From the NCBI GenBank assembly GCA_006503535.1, contig QYRS01000009.1, positions 2,418,001 to 2,482,000 on the forward strand: a stretch of 64,000 bases of DNA. Direction: 5' to 3'. The notes below the pieces were generated by a model, which saw nothing but the letters and a program-made list of their open reading frames with translations, did no database searches and was not told the origin of the DNA. A program made the position numbers and the translations under genes. The stretch comes from Arthrinium phaeospermum. Its lineage: Eukaryota > Ascomycota > Sordariomycetes > Amphisphaeriales > Apiosporaceae. This document shows, piece by piece, positions 45,789 through 60,100 of the stretch (positions are counted from its first letter, which is position 1; each line of letters starts with the position of its first letter).

Positions 45789-47626
45789 TCAACCCCCCTC
45801 CTCAACCTCAATCTCCGCCGACCCGATATGCCGCTCCCGCCGGAACCGCGCAAAGTTCAGCGAAGTGGTCTCCCACACCCACCCCTCGAGCGAGCACATG
45901 GTAACCGCCCCCATCACCAGACTCATCACCCCAAACACCCACCCCATGACCCCCCAGCCGTAGGCGGCCTTCATCGCGCCCGCCAGCACGGGCCCCAGCA
46001 GGTTCCCGATGGCGAAGGCGGCATTGTGCACGCCGTAAGCCCGCGCCGTCGCGCCCTTGGGCCCGTAGGCCCCCGGGTTCTCGCGCTCGGCCAGCTCGAC
46101 GACGGTGCCGACCTCCTTGAGCAGGGGCGGGCCCGAGAGGCCCGTGCCGATGCCGACCAGGCTCAGCAGGACGCAGAGCAGGGCCTGCTGGCTGATTTGG
46201 GGCCCCTCGGCCAGGCCCAACAGGATAAAAGACGGGCCCGCGAGGGCGAAGCCCAGGGTGCACAGGATGCGGGGCGAGTTGCGGACGCGGTCCATGATGT
46301 AGCCGCAGATGGGGCTGATGATGATGCCCGGCAGGTAGAAGCCGAGGAAGATGAGCCCGGCGCCCAGGACGGCCCAGTGGTACGTCTGCTCCACGAAGAT
46401 GGGCAGGACGCTGTCAAAGGCCGTCTCGAAGCTGCCGACCACCAGCCAGCCCGCGAAGGCGGCAAGGAGGCGCGGGTTCAGCATGAGGTGCCAGAAGCTC
46501 ACTCCATCGGGGCGCGAGTCGGTCGTGGCGGCGAGGGCGTTTCCGTCCTCGCTGCTGCTAGTACTGCCGCTGCTCTTCTCGGTCTTGCTGCTGCTGCTGA
46601 TGTTGTTGTTGTCTTCGCTGTCGGAGACCACGGTCGACGCCACGGCAGTGGTGGAGGAGTCCTCCGAGTCCGAGTCCGAGTCGAAGGCCGACGCCGGCGA
46701 GGAGGCGAGCGGCATCTTGGAATCGGGCTGCTTCCGGTCGAGGATGACCAGCACGCCGAGCAGGATGTCGAAGACGATGAAGGCGTAGGCGAAGATGAAG
46801 ACGGCCGCCTCGCCGCCGGCGCTGAAGAGCACGCCGGCGAGGGCAGGGCCGATGAAGCCGCCCGCGTCCAGCGACGCCGCCACCCAGCCCATGGCGCCCC
46901 CGGCCTCCTCGGTGCCGAAGGCGTCGAACAGGATGGCGAACCCCACGCTCGAGACGCAGGCCGACGACAGCCCCTGCAAGATGCGCCCGAGCACCAGGAG
47001 TCCGAGGCTGTTTCCCAGGTGCAGCAGCACGGTCGAGGCCGCGAGGGAAACATAGCCGAGGAGGAGCGGGACCTTTCGGCTCTTCGCCCTATCGGCATAC
47101 CAGCCGAAGATGGCTTTGGGATGAGAGTCAGCAATGGTGCTCTTCCTTTCAGAGATTTATAGAGAGACTTACGAGAGCCAATGAAGACGGCACCTCCGTA
47201 TACGCCGACGAGTACCGAGTTCCAGACTTGGACTGTGAAACCAGATTCACCAGTCAATCTGACGTTTCATGAAAGTGGGTACATGAGGAATCGTGACTTA
47301 CTCTCGGCATCGTCCACCAGACCGACGCGATCTTTCAGCAGGTTCGGCAGGAACGGCACAATGAGGCCAAAGAACATGCTATCCTGCGGCCGAGTCTTAG
47401 CATGAGCAAATCCCGGTGATGGGCCCCGCGATGAGGGCCAAGTCGGTGGGCAGCGGCGGGAAGATGTTTTGAAACTAACCGTCAGGGCCGCCAAGTTGAC
47501 GACCAAGGAGATGAACCAAGAGGCCGAACGGATCTTGACCAAACGCCATGCTTGCTGCTGATTACTACTATCCTTCTCGCTGCTGCTGCTGCTGCTGCCC
47601 GCCTCGGACGAACCTACTTGGAGCAT
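45789..47626 (-). CDS. MFS transporter, drug/amine-type, with acidic central loop
   Basis: Four exons: complement(join(45789..47113,47173..47232,47302..47383,47480..47626)), 537 residues. Two internal exons are only 60 and 82 nt. The N-terminus is cytosolic and Ser-rich (MLQVGSSEAGSSSSSSEKDS). TM1 begins ASWFISLVVNLAALT|DSMFFGLIVPFLP. Motif A reads GWYADRAKSRKVPLLLGY after TM2, and the motif-C-like GRILQGLSSACVSSVGFAIL follows. A long loop between TM6 and TM7 is Ser/Asp/Glu-rich (about 230-290). The C-terminal half carries GAGLIFLGFYLPGIIISPIC. Similar to fungal vesicular-amine/multidrug-type MFS proteins; substrate unknown. The start ATG at 47626 lies near a (CTG)n Ser-codon run. Confidence 0.85.
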
Positions 47627-48799
47627 GCCGAGCGGTGATTCGGGAAACAATTCCGTTTGGAAAGAGCGACCTGGGTGAAGAACGAGGGATTGCTAAGAAA
47701 ATGCCGAGACATCGAGGTTTGGTGTAGGGTGGCTATGCTGCCGTCGCCCAGAGGAGGTGTTGCTGCTTGAGGATGTCTTGGTATTGTCTTGGTAAAAACT
47801 TGGTAGTATCACCACGAACGAGTGATGGGCTTGGCCGGGTAGGAAGTGCTGACGGATGGATGCCCAGAAGTCTCACTGACTCTTGTCGTTTGTTGCGTTT
47901 TAGCGTTTGTTCGCGAATGCTGGAAACTCGTTCGTGGGCTGGAGAGCGGATGCTATACCAAGGAGTGGTTTCTCTGGCTGGTGGAGAAGAGTAAGTAGGT
48001 AGTTCAGATCGAAGGAGGACTGACGGATGAGAAAGACCACAAAAGCCCCATCGCTTTATATCCAGCCAGGCCAGATCGAAAGATTTAGAAATAGCATACG
48101 GCAACCGATCCAGAGAGCCCGGCTCTCCGACAGTCCATTTTGGGTTCGTTCATTAGTCGTACGGGCGCCGCTGCTCCAGGGTGCTCAAGGGTGGTCAAGG
48201 GTCCTCAAAGGTGCGCCTGTCCGACCATGGTCGTCGCTTGCCCTAGCAACCCGGGCTCCGTTGGTTTGGACGAAAGGGTCTTGTTCTGGAGCCGTCTGAG
48301 TTGGGTGTTCCCTGTCCCCTTATTTCCTGCGTTGAACCCGGATCGCCCTTTTGGCGGAGGGCTTGCCGGTTGGCGCTGCCTCGGGCCAGCGCTGGACGTG
48401 ATGCATAACGACAAACGGCTGTGTCCTGTGTCATATAAGGTTTTGTCGCTGCGGTAAACTACACAACCATCCCATGTTTTGCAGCTGAGCTGGGGAGAGC
48501 TGGGGGGAGCTTGCGGCGCCCATTTGGGGGGGGTTGACCATTGGCGGGCCTAGTAGGACTGAGTCGCTGTCGCCCCATGGGCCACCCATCCCGTCGACTC
48601 GAGGCGGGGATCGGACTATTACGTATGAGGCTCTGGTGTTTCTTCAGACAAATATTCCTTCGACGATCTCTAACGGTTTCGTCGAGAAGGTGTGTATGTG
48701 TGTTTGTGTAGGTGGTGTGGTGTGACACAGCGATGACACCCCGAAAAAGGGCAGGACGTCTAGAAAAGCTTAAAAGAGCTAAAGCTTCTTAAAGACCAG
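47627..48799. other. intergenic region at the edge of the large RIP island
   Basis: Normal base composition to about 48790; short open frames only. A GT-rich stretch at about 48690-48720 and TGTGACACAGCGATGACACC at 48720-48740 lie just before the island. Confidence 0.5.
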
Positions 48800-48944
48800 A
48801 AAAAGCGCGAAAGGTAGACGAATTCATAAAATTATAAGGGTTGTATACTTAGTCCGTTTCGGCAGAAGGCTGAGATTTCCCGCTATATACGCTAACAAAT
48901 TATCTTCTCACGCTAAGGGTATATTAATTTAATCTCCTTCCTAA
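48800..48944 (-). repeat. left direct repeat (candidate 3' LTR)
   Basis: It aligns base by base without gaps to 61158-61302, sharing GATTTCCCGCTATATACGCT and its surroundings. The roughly 20 differences I could count are C/T or G/A transitions, in both directions. The outer end of the true LTR could lie a little farther left; the TG..CA ends are not clear. Confidence 0.8.
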
Positions 48945-50499
48945 TACTCTATTAAATTAAGAACGCTCTACCGTTTTTAAATAAATAAATTCTATCTCCA
49001 GTTTTTTTTTTCTGTTTTTTATCCGTTTTCTATTTAGTACTCACCCTAGTCGGTATCTAGTACTCACCCTAATTAATATTAAATAATTATCCCTCTAATA
49101 AAATCATTATATTGTCCCCTTATATATATAAAATTCTTATATATTTCAAGTCTTAATTTTATAATAATATTTTATATAATTAATCCTTCTCATAAAATAA
49201 TTAAATTTCATTATCGCTAAAATTTTTCTAAAAGGGGTTCTATTTAATAACGGCCGCCTATTATTGTCTAATAAACGCTAAGTCTTTAAAAGTGACTAGC
49301 GAATTAAACTTAACTTATATAATAATCTACTTTACAGCTTTAAGTTTTTTAACTACCTTTCTAAAACTAAATTAACCTTTAAAAGGCTGCTTAAAAACCG
49401 ATAAAAAAAACGGTATAATTTTAACGCGTCCATTAATTCTCACCGAATTAAGATTAGGTTTCTTATTAAAATGCGTAACCACGAAACTAGTCTCTGAACC
49501 AATTTATAACTATACTCTCTTTCTACTCTAAATAGGTATAAATTTTCTAGCGACTTAAATTATAATAATTTTAAAAAAACAGTGGATATCTAGGAATATA
49601 ACCTCTTTTAATAACTTTCCACTAAATTTCTTTAAAATACTACTTAAAAATTCATCTCTTAAATCAAGTTTAACAATTTTTAAAACGGCCTCATCTTCTT
49701 CCTCAAAATAAGCTAACTAATTAATCGAAAAAATAGGGCCTAAAAGGTTAGTCTCATCTTTAAACTCTCCTAATTCACCTAAATCCTTTAAATCATCAAA
49801 ATCCTATTTATTTAAAAAATCCTAAAAATTTTATAAACCTTTAAACTTACTCACAGAATTATTATTTTCCTTAAAACTTTTATTCTTTTAAAAAAGTTTT
49901 ATATAAAGAACTCGAATAGGATTCTAAATAAAAAACTAATTAAAGGTCCGGGTAACCTTTTTAAAAGCGATAAAAATAAAAACAAATTACTAAACAAGCG
50001 TTTAAATAGCTGTTTAAACGATTTTTTAAATAATAATTACCTCGCGAAATTCGTTAATATATTTAATACCCTTTCCCTTTCGATTAAAATTAAACTTATT
50101 TATAGGGCTCGATTTATTTTTAACCGGAATATTATAGATAAGTTTTTTTAAAAGCTATACTTTAAAATTAATAGATTAAAGCATATTAAGAATAGCTTAA
50201 TTAACCTTAGTTTAATAATCTAATTTATATTTAAGTTCTTTATAAAATGTTTTTAACTAAGTAATTTCCTTTTTATACTTCTTATAAGTCTTATTATAAA
50301 ACTTATTATAAGCTTTTTAATATTCTTTCTACGTCTTAACATTAAAAATACATTTATCTAATAATAAAAAGTTTTCTACAATAAACTCCTATTTATTTTC
50401 CAATTTTAAAATTCTATCCTCTAATAAGTTTATATAATCTATAAACAGAATATTATTATTTAAAAATTCCTTTTATAATATATTTAAAGCTAGAATATA

Positions 50500-53040
50500 T
50501 AGCTTTAAATTATGCTGGCGAACCTAATTTAGTCGTGTAATTACACCGTCCCTTAGACTTCCTAACTTTATTATCTATTTAAAAATCTTTCTAGCCACGC
50601 TTATTAATTTATTCACGTTTATCTAAATAATTTAAATCATTTAATTTATATATTAAGGGTTTTAAATAACAAAAGCCTTTATTTTTATTTATAAGCTCTC
50701 CTACTTCTTTTAAAATTCTTCTAACTTTATATTCACTTTATTAAACTCCAATTTATATTATATATTCTAAATTTCATTCTCGGCCTTCTATACGTCTAAT
50801 TTAACGGCAATTCCTTCTGTTAATAATTTAATATTATCTCTTAAGAAATTAAATTCCCGCTGGCTCTAATCTTAGAAATTCTTTAACGTTTAAACAAATA
50901 TAAAGTTTATTAAAAAATTATATAAGATACCTTAGAATTCTACTAATTAATAAATAATATCTAATAGCTTTATATATAAACTAAAGCCTTCTCTAAAAAC
51001 GGCGACATCTATTAATTCTCCTAGCTAAGAATTCACTATATTAATATAAAGGAAAATCACATTTTAAATAATAGCCTTAACGTTAAACTGTTCTTAGAGC
51101 AACTCATTCTAAATAACAGCTTTAAGGTCTTCTTTTAAAATTTCCTCTTCCTTAACTTCCTTAATCGATACCTAACTAAAATTAGTAAGAAATATCTTAT
51201 ATCCCCTCTAATTAACGTAATAAAGTTTATCATCCTTATCTTAAAATAAATTATATCCCTTAAAGTTAACCCTAATAATTTCATTATTAAATTCCTCCTA
51301 TTTAATTGGTTAATTTCTATATATTTTCTTTACCTTTTCCTTTTATATTATATTAATTAAATCCTTTTATTCTCCGGTATTCTATCCTTTTTATAAAGAA
51401 GCGAAGCCAACGCACTTAATTTTACGTTATTCGGCTAGAGACTTTTAATAAAATAAAATAATTCTAACTTTTAAAGGAACTAGCAGCTAATAAAAACCGG
51501 CAGCTTCTAATCGTTTAAAGATTAATATAAAAAGAACTTTTAAACCCTCCTTCGCGTCTTTATTAATTCTTAAGAATTCTAAATTATTTAGGTTTAAAAA
51601 GGTATTTATAAATCTCGCATTATCCCGCCATTTATATTCTAATCCTCCTTTAAAGATATTATCTAAACAGCTCCTTACTCTTTTATAAATTATACTAAAT
51701 AATAGATATATATTTAAGTTTGTTAAGGATATATTCTTTAGGACTTTTAGTAAATTAAGCTAGACTTATAAAATAGCTCGCTATATAACTTCGACCTAAT
51801 ATTTACGGCGATCTTTTATCATTTCTCCTAATTTAATAATATCTTACATTATTAAAAAATCCGCTTCTATTCAGCTCCGATACTTTTTCTTAACAAATCC
51901 TTTAAATTTAGATTTATTAAAAAATAGAAAACCGCCTTTAAATTCTAAATATTTATTTAAATATTATTATAAACATCTAAACAACTCCGGCATATAAACC
52001 CGAATCTTAAAAATATCACGCCCATAATTAAAATCGCGATTAAAAAATAAAACTTAAATTAATTTTCCCATCTTTTTCTACTTCTTTTAATTATTAAAAA
52101 ACGCCATTTTTAAAAATTATATAATCGTTATAGGTTTTAAGGATTTTAATAATAAAGGATCTAAATTATTAAAATTTTTAACCTTTTTTCAAATTCTATC
52201 TTTTAGATCACGTTTATAAATTTTCCCTTTAAAAATAACTTATTAAATAACTTTAGCTTCCTTATCTTTAAACCTAAAAGCTATTTAAAAAAAATATTCT
52301 AAACCGTCCCTTAATTAATTAAATTTATTATTAATCTTAAATCTTCTAGGTTTAAGTTTATTTAAAACCTTTTATTAAATAAACTCGTTATAAATAAAGC
52401 TTTTAAATAATTTTCTAACGGGCTAAAAACTAAGGTTAATTAATTTAAATAACTTTATCAATCCATATAAATTCTCTCGATAAAAATGTTTCTAGTAACC
52501 ACTTTAATAAACGTTTATTTTTCTATTAAAAATTTTTTAACGGAATATTTCTACGTTATTCTAAATAACGTTAAATATTTTAAGCTAAAGGGTATAAAAA
52601 AGCTAATTAAAATTATTTAAAATATAATATTTTAAAAAAGTTAACTAAAGGTAACTATTTTAAATAACGCGGAATCTTTCTAATTTAAAAAAAATGAAAC
52701 GCTTAAAGAAATATTGCTCGGCTAAATTAAATCTTTTTACATTAAATTTATATCGTCCTACAGCGGAAAAAGGCGTTAAAATAATAAAATTAATTTCTTT
52801 ATCTAAAACTATACGTTTTATTTTTAATTTAAAGTTTAAATTCTCGCTTAAAGCATTATAAAGGTGTTTAATTAGAAGTGTTTCATTAAAATTAATCCGT
52901 TTTTTAATAAAATTATAAGTGTTTAAATATTTATTAAATACGTTTAAAAGTATTTATTTAAATTTTATACGGTCTATAATAAATATAAATTTAAGCAAGT
53001 GATAAAGGAATTACTTTCTAACGTTAATTTTTAGTATTAA
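50500..53040 (-). pseudogene. long RIP-eroded reading frame, unknown product
   Basis: One minus-strand frame can be read without a slip from about 53,040 to about 50,500. The stops in it are of the type RIP makes from Gln, Arg or Trp codons. Several stretches are stop-free (for example 52,900-52,640, with TPFSAVGRY at about 52,770; 51,700-51,500, with GGLEYKWRDNARF). It would encode more than 800 residues, ending in a charged, coiled-coil-like part. I do not recognise the family. It lies downstream of the pol relic in the same orientation. Confidence 0.55.
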
Positions 53041-53851
53041 ATTAATCGAATAAAATAATAATTATAAAAAATTTAAAATCTTACTAAAAATAAATAGGAA
53101 TTAAAATTTTCTTAACCTTTTATATAAATAAAATAAGCGTGTAATAAAGATTAAAGGGAATGAAATTCCGAGAATAGTTTATGAAAATAACTAATTACTT
53201 AATAACAATGCTTTTTCAAGGGGAGGAAATTAGAAAAAAAATAATTTTAACTATTTAAAATTAATTAATAGAATAAATTTTAGCCGTTAGATTTGCTATC
53301 TTATAGATATATAATAGAATTATATCTCCTGTCGGATTAAATAAAGAGGGTAAAAAGTAAGAAGTGAGAGGTTAAGTGATAGGCAGTAGGCAATTACGGT
53401 ACGAAAAAATAAAAAGAAAATTATTAATTAAAGTATTAGAATACTATTGCGCAGGCTTTAAAATAATTAGAATTTTCGGTCTATTAATCAAAATTAATTA
53501 ATAAATTAATTCTGCTTAACGGCTTAAAGTTTTCTATTCGCTAATAAAAGATATCGCAGCTGAAAATTATACATTAGCGGATTACAATAAATAATAAAAG
53601 TTATAAATTATTAAAGAATTAAGGTTGTAAAATTATTTAATAATAAAAATTTTTATTATAAATACCTTAAATACTTAATTTAAGGAAGATAGAACAGCTC
53701 CTGCTATATTAAATAAATAACGTATAATTTTCTCTTAATAACTTAATAATAATATTTTTATTCCCCTCTTCTTTTAAGAAATAAACTCATTATCGCCGTT
53801 GGCCCGGGGCTTAAAACAGACGTTAAAATCCTTATTTAAACGGGAGTTCCA

Positions 53852-54068
53852 AAGTTCCTATAACAATATAGCCTTTCCTAGGAACAAACGGCTTAATACC
53901 ATTGTAATAATATTTATAATCCCCTTTAATATTTATTCTATCCAAATTTATTAAATAAACTAATACCCTTCCCACCATCTATTTAACAATAAATAGCCCC
54001 CGCTATTTAAGTATTAATTTCTCCTTTTTTCCTTCTTATACGACTATAACAAAATCGCCTTTCGCTAG
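53852..54068 (-). pseudogene. integrase C-terminal relic (Gypsy)
   Basis: In one frame the minus strand reads KGDFVIVV, then RGLFIVK where intact integrases have the GPF/Y module, and IKPFVPRKGYIV. Two or three RIP-type stops interrupt it. Degraded and non-functional. Confidence 0.65.
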
Positions 54069-55959
54069 AAAACTCACGGCTATAAATTTTCCACGCTAAT
54101 AAACTCGTTAAAGATTATATATAATTTATTTCTCTACTTATTAATCTTTATAATTTTATTTTATATTCTTTAAACAATACTTAATTCGTTTAATATATTC
54201 AATAATAAAGTCTTACTTAAATTCATTTATTAGTAGGATATATATATTAGAAATTAATGCCTAAACTAATACTGTTCAATTTAATAAAAGATATTCTTAC
54301 TTAAATATATTTCTAAAAAAATAACCATATAAAATCTTAAAAAGTAATATGCTATATTTCTTTATAAATTATCTGTTTACAAATCTCAACATTTAGGGTA
54401 TATTTTTATCCTATATCTAAGAAAATTCTTTATCTAAATTTATTCCTTTAGTCATAATTTTTCCTAAAATACTCTATATAATCCGGTTAAAGATTTCTAT
54501 TAATTCAACGCTCTTATAAAAAATTAATAGACTATTTAAAAGGTATATATCTATTTCCTTAAATCTTTTTTAGTATTTAGCTTTAATAAATCTAGATCTC
54601 GGATTAGAATATATAATTAAAGGGGATATTTTAAGTTTGTTTCACTACCGACAGATACATTAAAAAGTTATTTATGCGGTTATATTTTTAATAAGGTATA
54701 CCTATCTATAATTAAAAAATAAATTTATTAAATATATAAGGTGTTTTATTTCATTTTTTAATTTTAGGAATAGACTTATAAAATCTATTATAAATACTTA
54801 AAGTGGCTTATATATTATAAGGAGGTTTATTAACTTAGGTTTAACCGGATTAAATCTTACACATTATATATATCCTAGAATATATAACGTAGTATCTTAA
54901 TATATAAAAGGCTAAAATATATATTAATTTAAATAATATATTATAATATTTATAAAAAAATGCTTTTCGTTATTATAAGCTTTCTTTAAGGCGGATCCCA
55001 CCTTATATTTCAATAAACAACGCCGTTAGACGCCTCGCCGGTAATGCTTCAATATACCTCTTTTAATTTTAAAAAATTTACATCTATCTCTCAACGCCCG
55101 TAAGCCTAAACGGCCCCTTTCAGGCTCTATTCCAAACGAAAGGGTCTATTAAACGTCGACATACCATATAGATTTGAAATAGAGGGATTCTATAATATTT
55201 AAAAATATAAATAAAACGGTTATAAATATCTATAATTTTAAAATACCCTATATCTTTTATTCCGGAATATTATATAAGTTAAGAAATAATATTCTTTATA
55301 ACATAACTATATATCCAGTTATTAAATCATTAAACTAATTCTAAATCTAGAATATATATAATATAAACTTATATTCTTTTAAATAAAAACTATATTTATC
55401 TATTAGCCGGCTAATAAAATCCTATTATTTCTCTAAAGATATCTTAAATAATAATTCTTTATAGCCATTTTTACCGTCTTTTTAAATCTATTTACTTAAA
55501 TTATTAATATAACTAAATTTTTTAAAATACATTACCTCATTATAATTTTAATCCGGAAAAATTATTTATAAGAGTACATTTATTACCTTATTCCTTTTCC
55601 CCTCGATATATACGATTTTAAAAAGGACGGACCTTAATTTATCTGCTTACTGAATATATACCTTTTATATTTAAAGAATCTTAAAAAAAGGTTAAAAATT
55701 AATAGTTTATTAAGATTATTAAAATGGGCGATATATAATTAAAATATTTTCGGTATTTTCTAATAAATTTAATAATAAAAAATAATTCTTATTTATAAAT
55801 TCTATAATTCCTCTAGCACTTAATAAATAAAAATAAGTTATATAAAATAAAACGTAGAACTTTATTAACTATTTATTCGATAAAACAGTCTCCTACTTAG
55901 CTAAAAGTATCTATATATATAAAAACAAGAGATTTAGATTATACCCGTATATTTTAATA

Positions 55960-56515
55960 ATAGTTAAACTTTTTTCTTTAAAGATTTTAAACACTATAAC
56001 TTTTACTAAACCCTATTTCCAATTAATATTTCTTATTAATCTAATTAATAAACAAGAAAATTTAATATAATTTCAGATATAATATTTAGCTAAACTTAAA
56101 ACTTTTATAAATACCTAGATACTAATAGCATTTATAAAGATTAGCCATTTAGATAACCTTTTTAATTTAAACACTATAATATTTAAACGCCTATATATCT
56201 TATGCATAATACCTAATATTTTTATCTATTCAACGCTAATTTTATATTTATAGAAAGATAGTTTTATTAAGCCTTATAAAATTCTAAGAAAGAAATAGTA
56301 TTTAATGAAGTTAAAGAGTTTATTAATAATAACTCTTTATATAAAGATATTATCAATATAATTTATTAAGAGTTATAAACCATCCGGTTTTAAAGGCGTT
56401 ATAAAATTTAGTTTAAAATCTAGCTTAAGAATAAATCCTAATAAGATTTTTATTATTTTATAAAATAAGTGTCTAGTAGACTAAATACCTTAGGGTAGTC
56501 TAATTAGTTAAAGTT
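55960..56515 (-). pseudogene. reverse transcriptase relic (Gypsy)
   Basis: The minus-strand frame begins LIRLP.G at about 56,500 and has the active-site region as NYIDNIFI at about 56,350-56,375. It then carries the ordered downstream blocks of Ty3/Gypsy RT: an ISVE.IKILG segment, W at the usual position, LAKYYI..YIKFS and LIRLIRN near 56,050. Many stops of RIP type; no function expected. Confidence 0.7.
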
Positions 56516-59500
56516 AAAGAAACCCGGGAATTTCAAACGCTAGAATATGCTTTAAGTTAGGGTATATTAATACCGCTTAATAATTATATTTTAAATTAAA
56601 TTTTATAAAGGCTTTTATTTAAGGGCGAGATAATTAATTATATATATCTATTAGAAAAGGAAGATTTATACCGGGGAGATTTTTTTTTATTTTTGTATAA
56701 TTAATTATAAAACAAGGTTTCTATAAGTATGTTTTTAAAGAATTAAAGGATACTTTATTACAATTCTTAAGGACGAGAATAGGCATAGTTATCTAATTTA
56801 AGAATTTACTATTCGCTATCTAAGTTAGCTTTTATAATTCGGTATTTAAAAGCTATATAGTAAAGTTAATAAGCTAATATTTCTATTAATTTATTTAGTA
56901 TCTCTTTTTAAATCTATTTTAAGGCTTTATACTATTACGAAATTAAATTTTATAAACGTAAAGGTTTATAAAAACGGTTATTTCTAAAATTATAATAGCC
57001 CTGTAATTTTAATATATATATCAAACTTATATATAACTTAGACGCCGCTCGTTTAAAATAAAGGGACTAAGTTTTAAACCGTAAGCGAGGAACCATTCCT
57101 CTACCTCTTTATTGAATATTTTTTCTTATAAAATAATAAGTCGTTTTAAGACTCTCTAATTCGTTAGAAATCAATAACTAAATACTAAAAGTAATAAATA
57201 TTTATCCTTATAGTTTTCTATCGAAAATAATATATTTTATTTATCTTTTATAATAAATTAACTAAGATAAAAAGCGTTTTAAAAAATAATACTAAAAAAG
57301 GAATATATCTCTTAATACGTAAACTTTTTCTTAGAAATAGATATAAGTTTAGGAATATAAGTAAATAACTATTTATATATAAACTAAATAGACGTTATAA
57401 TTTAATCGTTTAATAATAATATAAAAGGGTTTAAAATAAATATTTTAAACGAAACTATACCTAACATTAATAAAAGGAAATTTTATTCTTTTAACGGCTG
57501 GTTTTTTCTATTTAGTAATTTTATGATATATTAAAGTTAAAATAGCGAAATTAGTTTTTTAAATCTTAATTTAATTTCTTACTTCCGGACGAATTCGATT
57601 TAAAATCTTTATTAAAGTTTTCGTCTTTTTTTACGATTTTAAAATTAGGGTATAATATTAATTTATAATTATTTCTTAATATTATTTATAGATTATAAAT
57701 AATAATTATTTTATTTATTCCTTCGGCAGCGTTTTTAATAATTAAGGAATTATCCCGGATATAAAATTTTATATCGATATTATAAAGTTAAAGAAAACTA
57801 AGTAATAGAAGCGTAGCGTCTCTACCTTTTTCTAGTTAAATTATGGCCTAAAGTATTTATTAAACTATTTTAACGCTAACGCTAAATATAATAAATTTAA
57901 TAATTATATTAATCTTATTAAAGAAATTAATCAGTGTTACTTTTAAAATATCGATATATTATAATAATTTTTAAGGAATACCTAATTTATTAATTAAAGA
58001 CGAAAAGATTAAGTTAATTTCATTTCCTTAATTTATATAATCGCTATTTTATTTCAAAATTATAATAATTAATTCTCTATTCTTTACGAATTTAATAATT
58101 AGGAATAAACGGAAGGTTTTTATAAAATTTTTATAAATAAACGATATAGAATTAATAATAATAAGCTTTCCTTTCACAGTAGCCATTTTCCTTTATTTCT
58201 TAACTACCTATTTTATTTATCTAATAATTTAATAATAGAGGTTTTAGGTAAAATCTAAACTAATTTAAGCGAAATCCTCAATAATTAAGGAGATAGTATT
58301 TGATAATATTAGTTCTTTATAATTAAAACCCTCTTTTTTTTTATAGGCTTTAATTTTAATTAAAGGTTTAAATAGTTCATTAAGCTCTTAATTTTTTTTT
58401 AACTTCCTGGATTTAACCGCTGTCGTTTTATTATTAAAATCTTTTAAAGCCTTATTTTTCTTATTATTATTTAGAATAAACAATATTGGAACGGACGTTC
58501 CTTTAACTCTCTTGTATTTCTTAAAGGTATATTTATTTACGATTTTTTATATAAACAACTATAAAATTATAACCTTAGTTTTAATATCTTTAAATAAATA
58601 AACCTTTATAAATTAGACTTTTATTATATTTACTGTAATAGATAAGGAAAAAAAAATGATATTAATTACTTTATTATTTATTAAATTATTATTAATATAT
58701 TATTTATAATATAACTAAATAGAATAAAAGATTACCTTATTTATTATTAATACCGAATTATTTTTATATTTATTTATTAAATTAACTATTCCTTTAAAGT
58801 AAACTTGCTTTTAATATTCTAACCACTTATTTTTTAAAGTTTTATAATTTAATAACATATAGCCTAATTTTTTATATTAAGTATAAATTCTCTATCCTTA
58901 AAATATAACACTCGATCCGTTAATAAACGTATTCTTAAATTAAAACTTATCCGGGATCTTAAAACTAGGTTTAGGGGCAAGGTTATTAAATTAAGGAACC
59001 TCCCTTAAATTTCCGTTTAAGGAACTTTATAAAAAGGCCGAATAATTCCTTATAAAATACCCTATCTATTTATAATTATAATAAACGAAATTCTACTATT
59101 TATTTATAAGTTAATAATAAACGGCTATATTTATTTAAAGAGAAGGATTTAATAAATAAAAAAGGTTAAGCTATTATACTATATCTAATCCAACTAACTA
59201 ACTATTTTAAAGGAAAAAATAAAAGGGTTATTTATAAAAATTCTATTATCTATAGGTATTCTATTAAGCGTATATATTCTATTAATTATATATTCTATAT
59301 ATATAAAAAATAAGTATTTATATAACTTATTAATACTTTAAGCGGGGGTTTAACTTTAAAAATAGCCTAGTCAATTATTAATTCGCCACGTTTTATTGCC
59401 TAATAGATTTACTCCATTTATAATCTATCCGCTTCTTTTTTAACTATGTTAACCTTATCCTTTAAAATATGTTAACTCTCCTTTACTACCTTATAACTTC

Positions 59501-59699
59501 CTTATAAAAAATCAACGTTTTAAACTTTATTAAATAAAAATTCCTACTTAAAAATATAATCTTTTAAACTATTAATAAATCCAGCGACTACGTAATATAA
59601 AAATCTTAACTCTAAGAAATTAAGGTTACTTTTTCCTTTAATATCGAGATAAGGGCGATCTCTTTCGCCTACCTATTTAAAGGCGTTTTAAACTCGGAA

Positions 59700-60100
59700 A
59701 AAGTATTAAAAAAAAGGCTTATCTTTATTTTATCTAATTCTAATAAGGTCCTTTTCCTTTAATACTAAAATATTTATTAAACGCGATAGGTATTTATCCT
59801 TAAATAACTACTCTAAAAATTTAAAATCATTTAAATTTGCCTTATTTTTTATAGCCTTATTAATAACGTCTTAAAAACAGGGGTTAAAATTAAAAAATAT
59901 AACGGCCTCTTCTCAATAAAATATATTAATAGCTTTAATAACTATTTCAACTAAAAATTTAGATTTAAAGTATTTAATTAACTCGAATTCTTAATATAGA
60001 TTAGATAATTATTTAGATATTAATTTCTTTCCGGTAAAAAATAAATAGGCCTAAAAGTCTAACATCTTTAAAATTTCTGAACCTATAATTGATAATTTTT
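59700..60100 (-). pseudogene. gag-like relic
   Basis: A minus-strand frame with long stop-poor stretches (AYLFFTGKKLIS and VINKAIKNKANLNDFKFLE) lies between the right repeat and the RT relic, where gag is expected. Only position and style support the name. Confidence 0.4.

Noticed and set aside
45828..47162. 444-codon plus-strand open frame
   Set aside because: Antisense of the MFS gene; Arg/Asp/His-rich shadow text crossing that gene's introns.
56000..56515. Copia-type reverse transcriptase
   Set aside because: A first look at the YxDN box suggested Copia, but the order of downstream blocks and an integrase C-terminal relic after RT fit Ty3/Gypsy.
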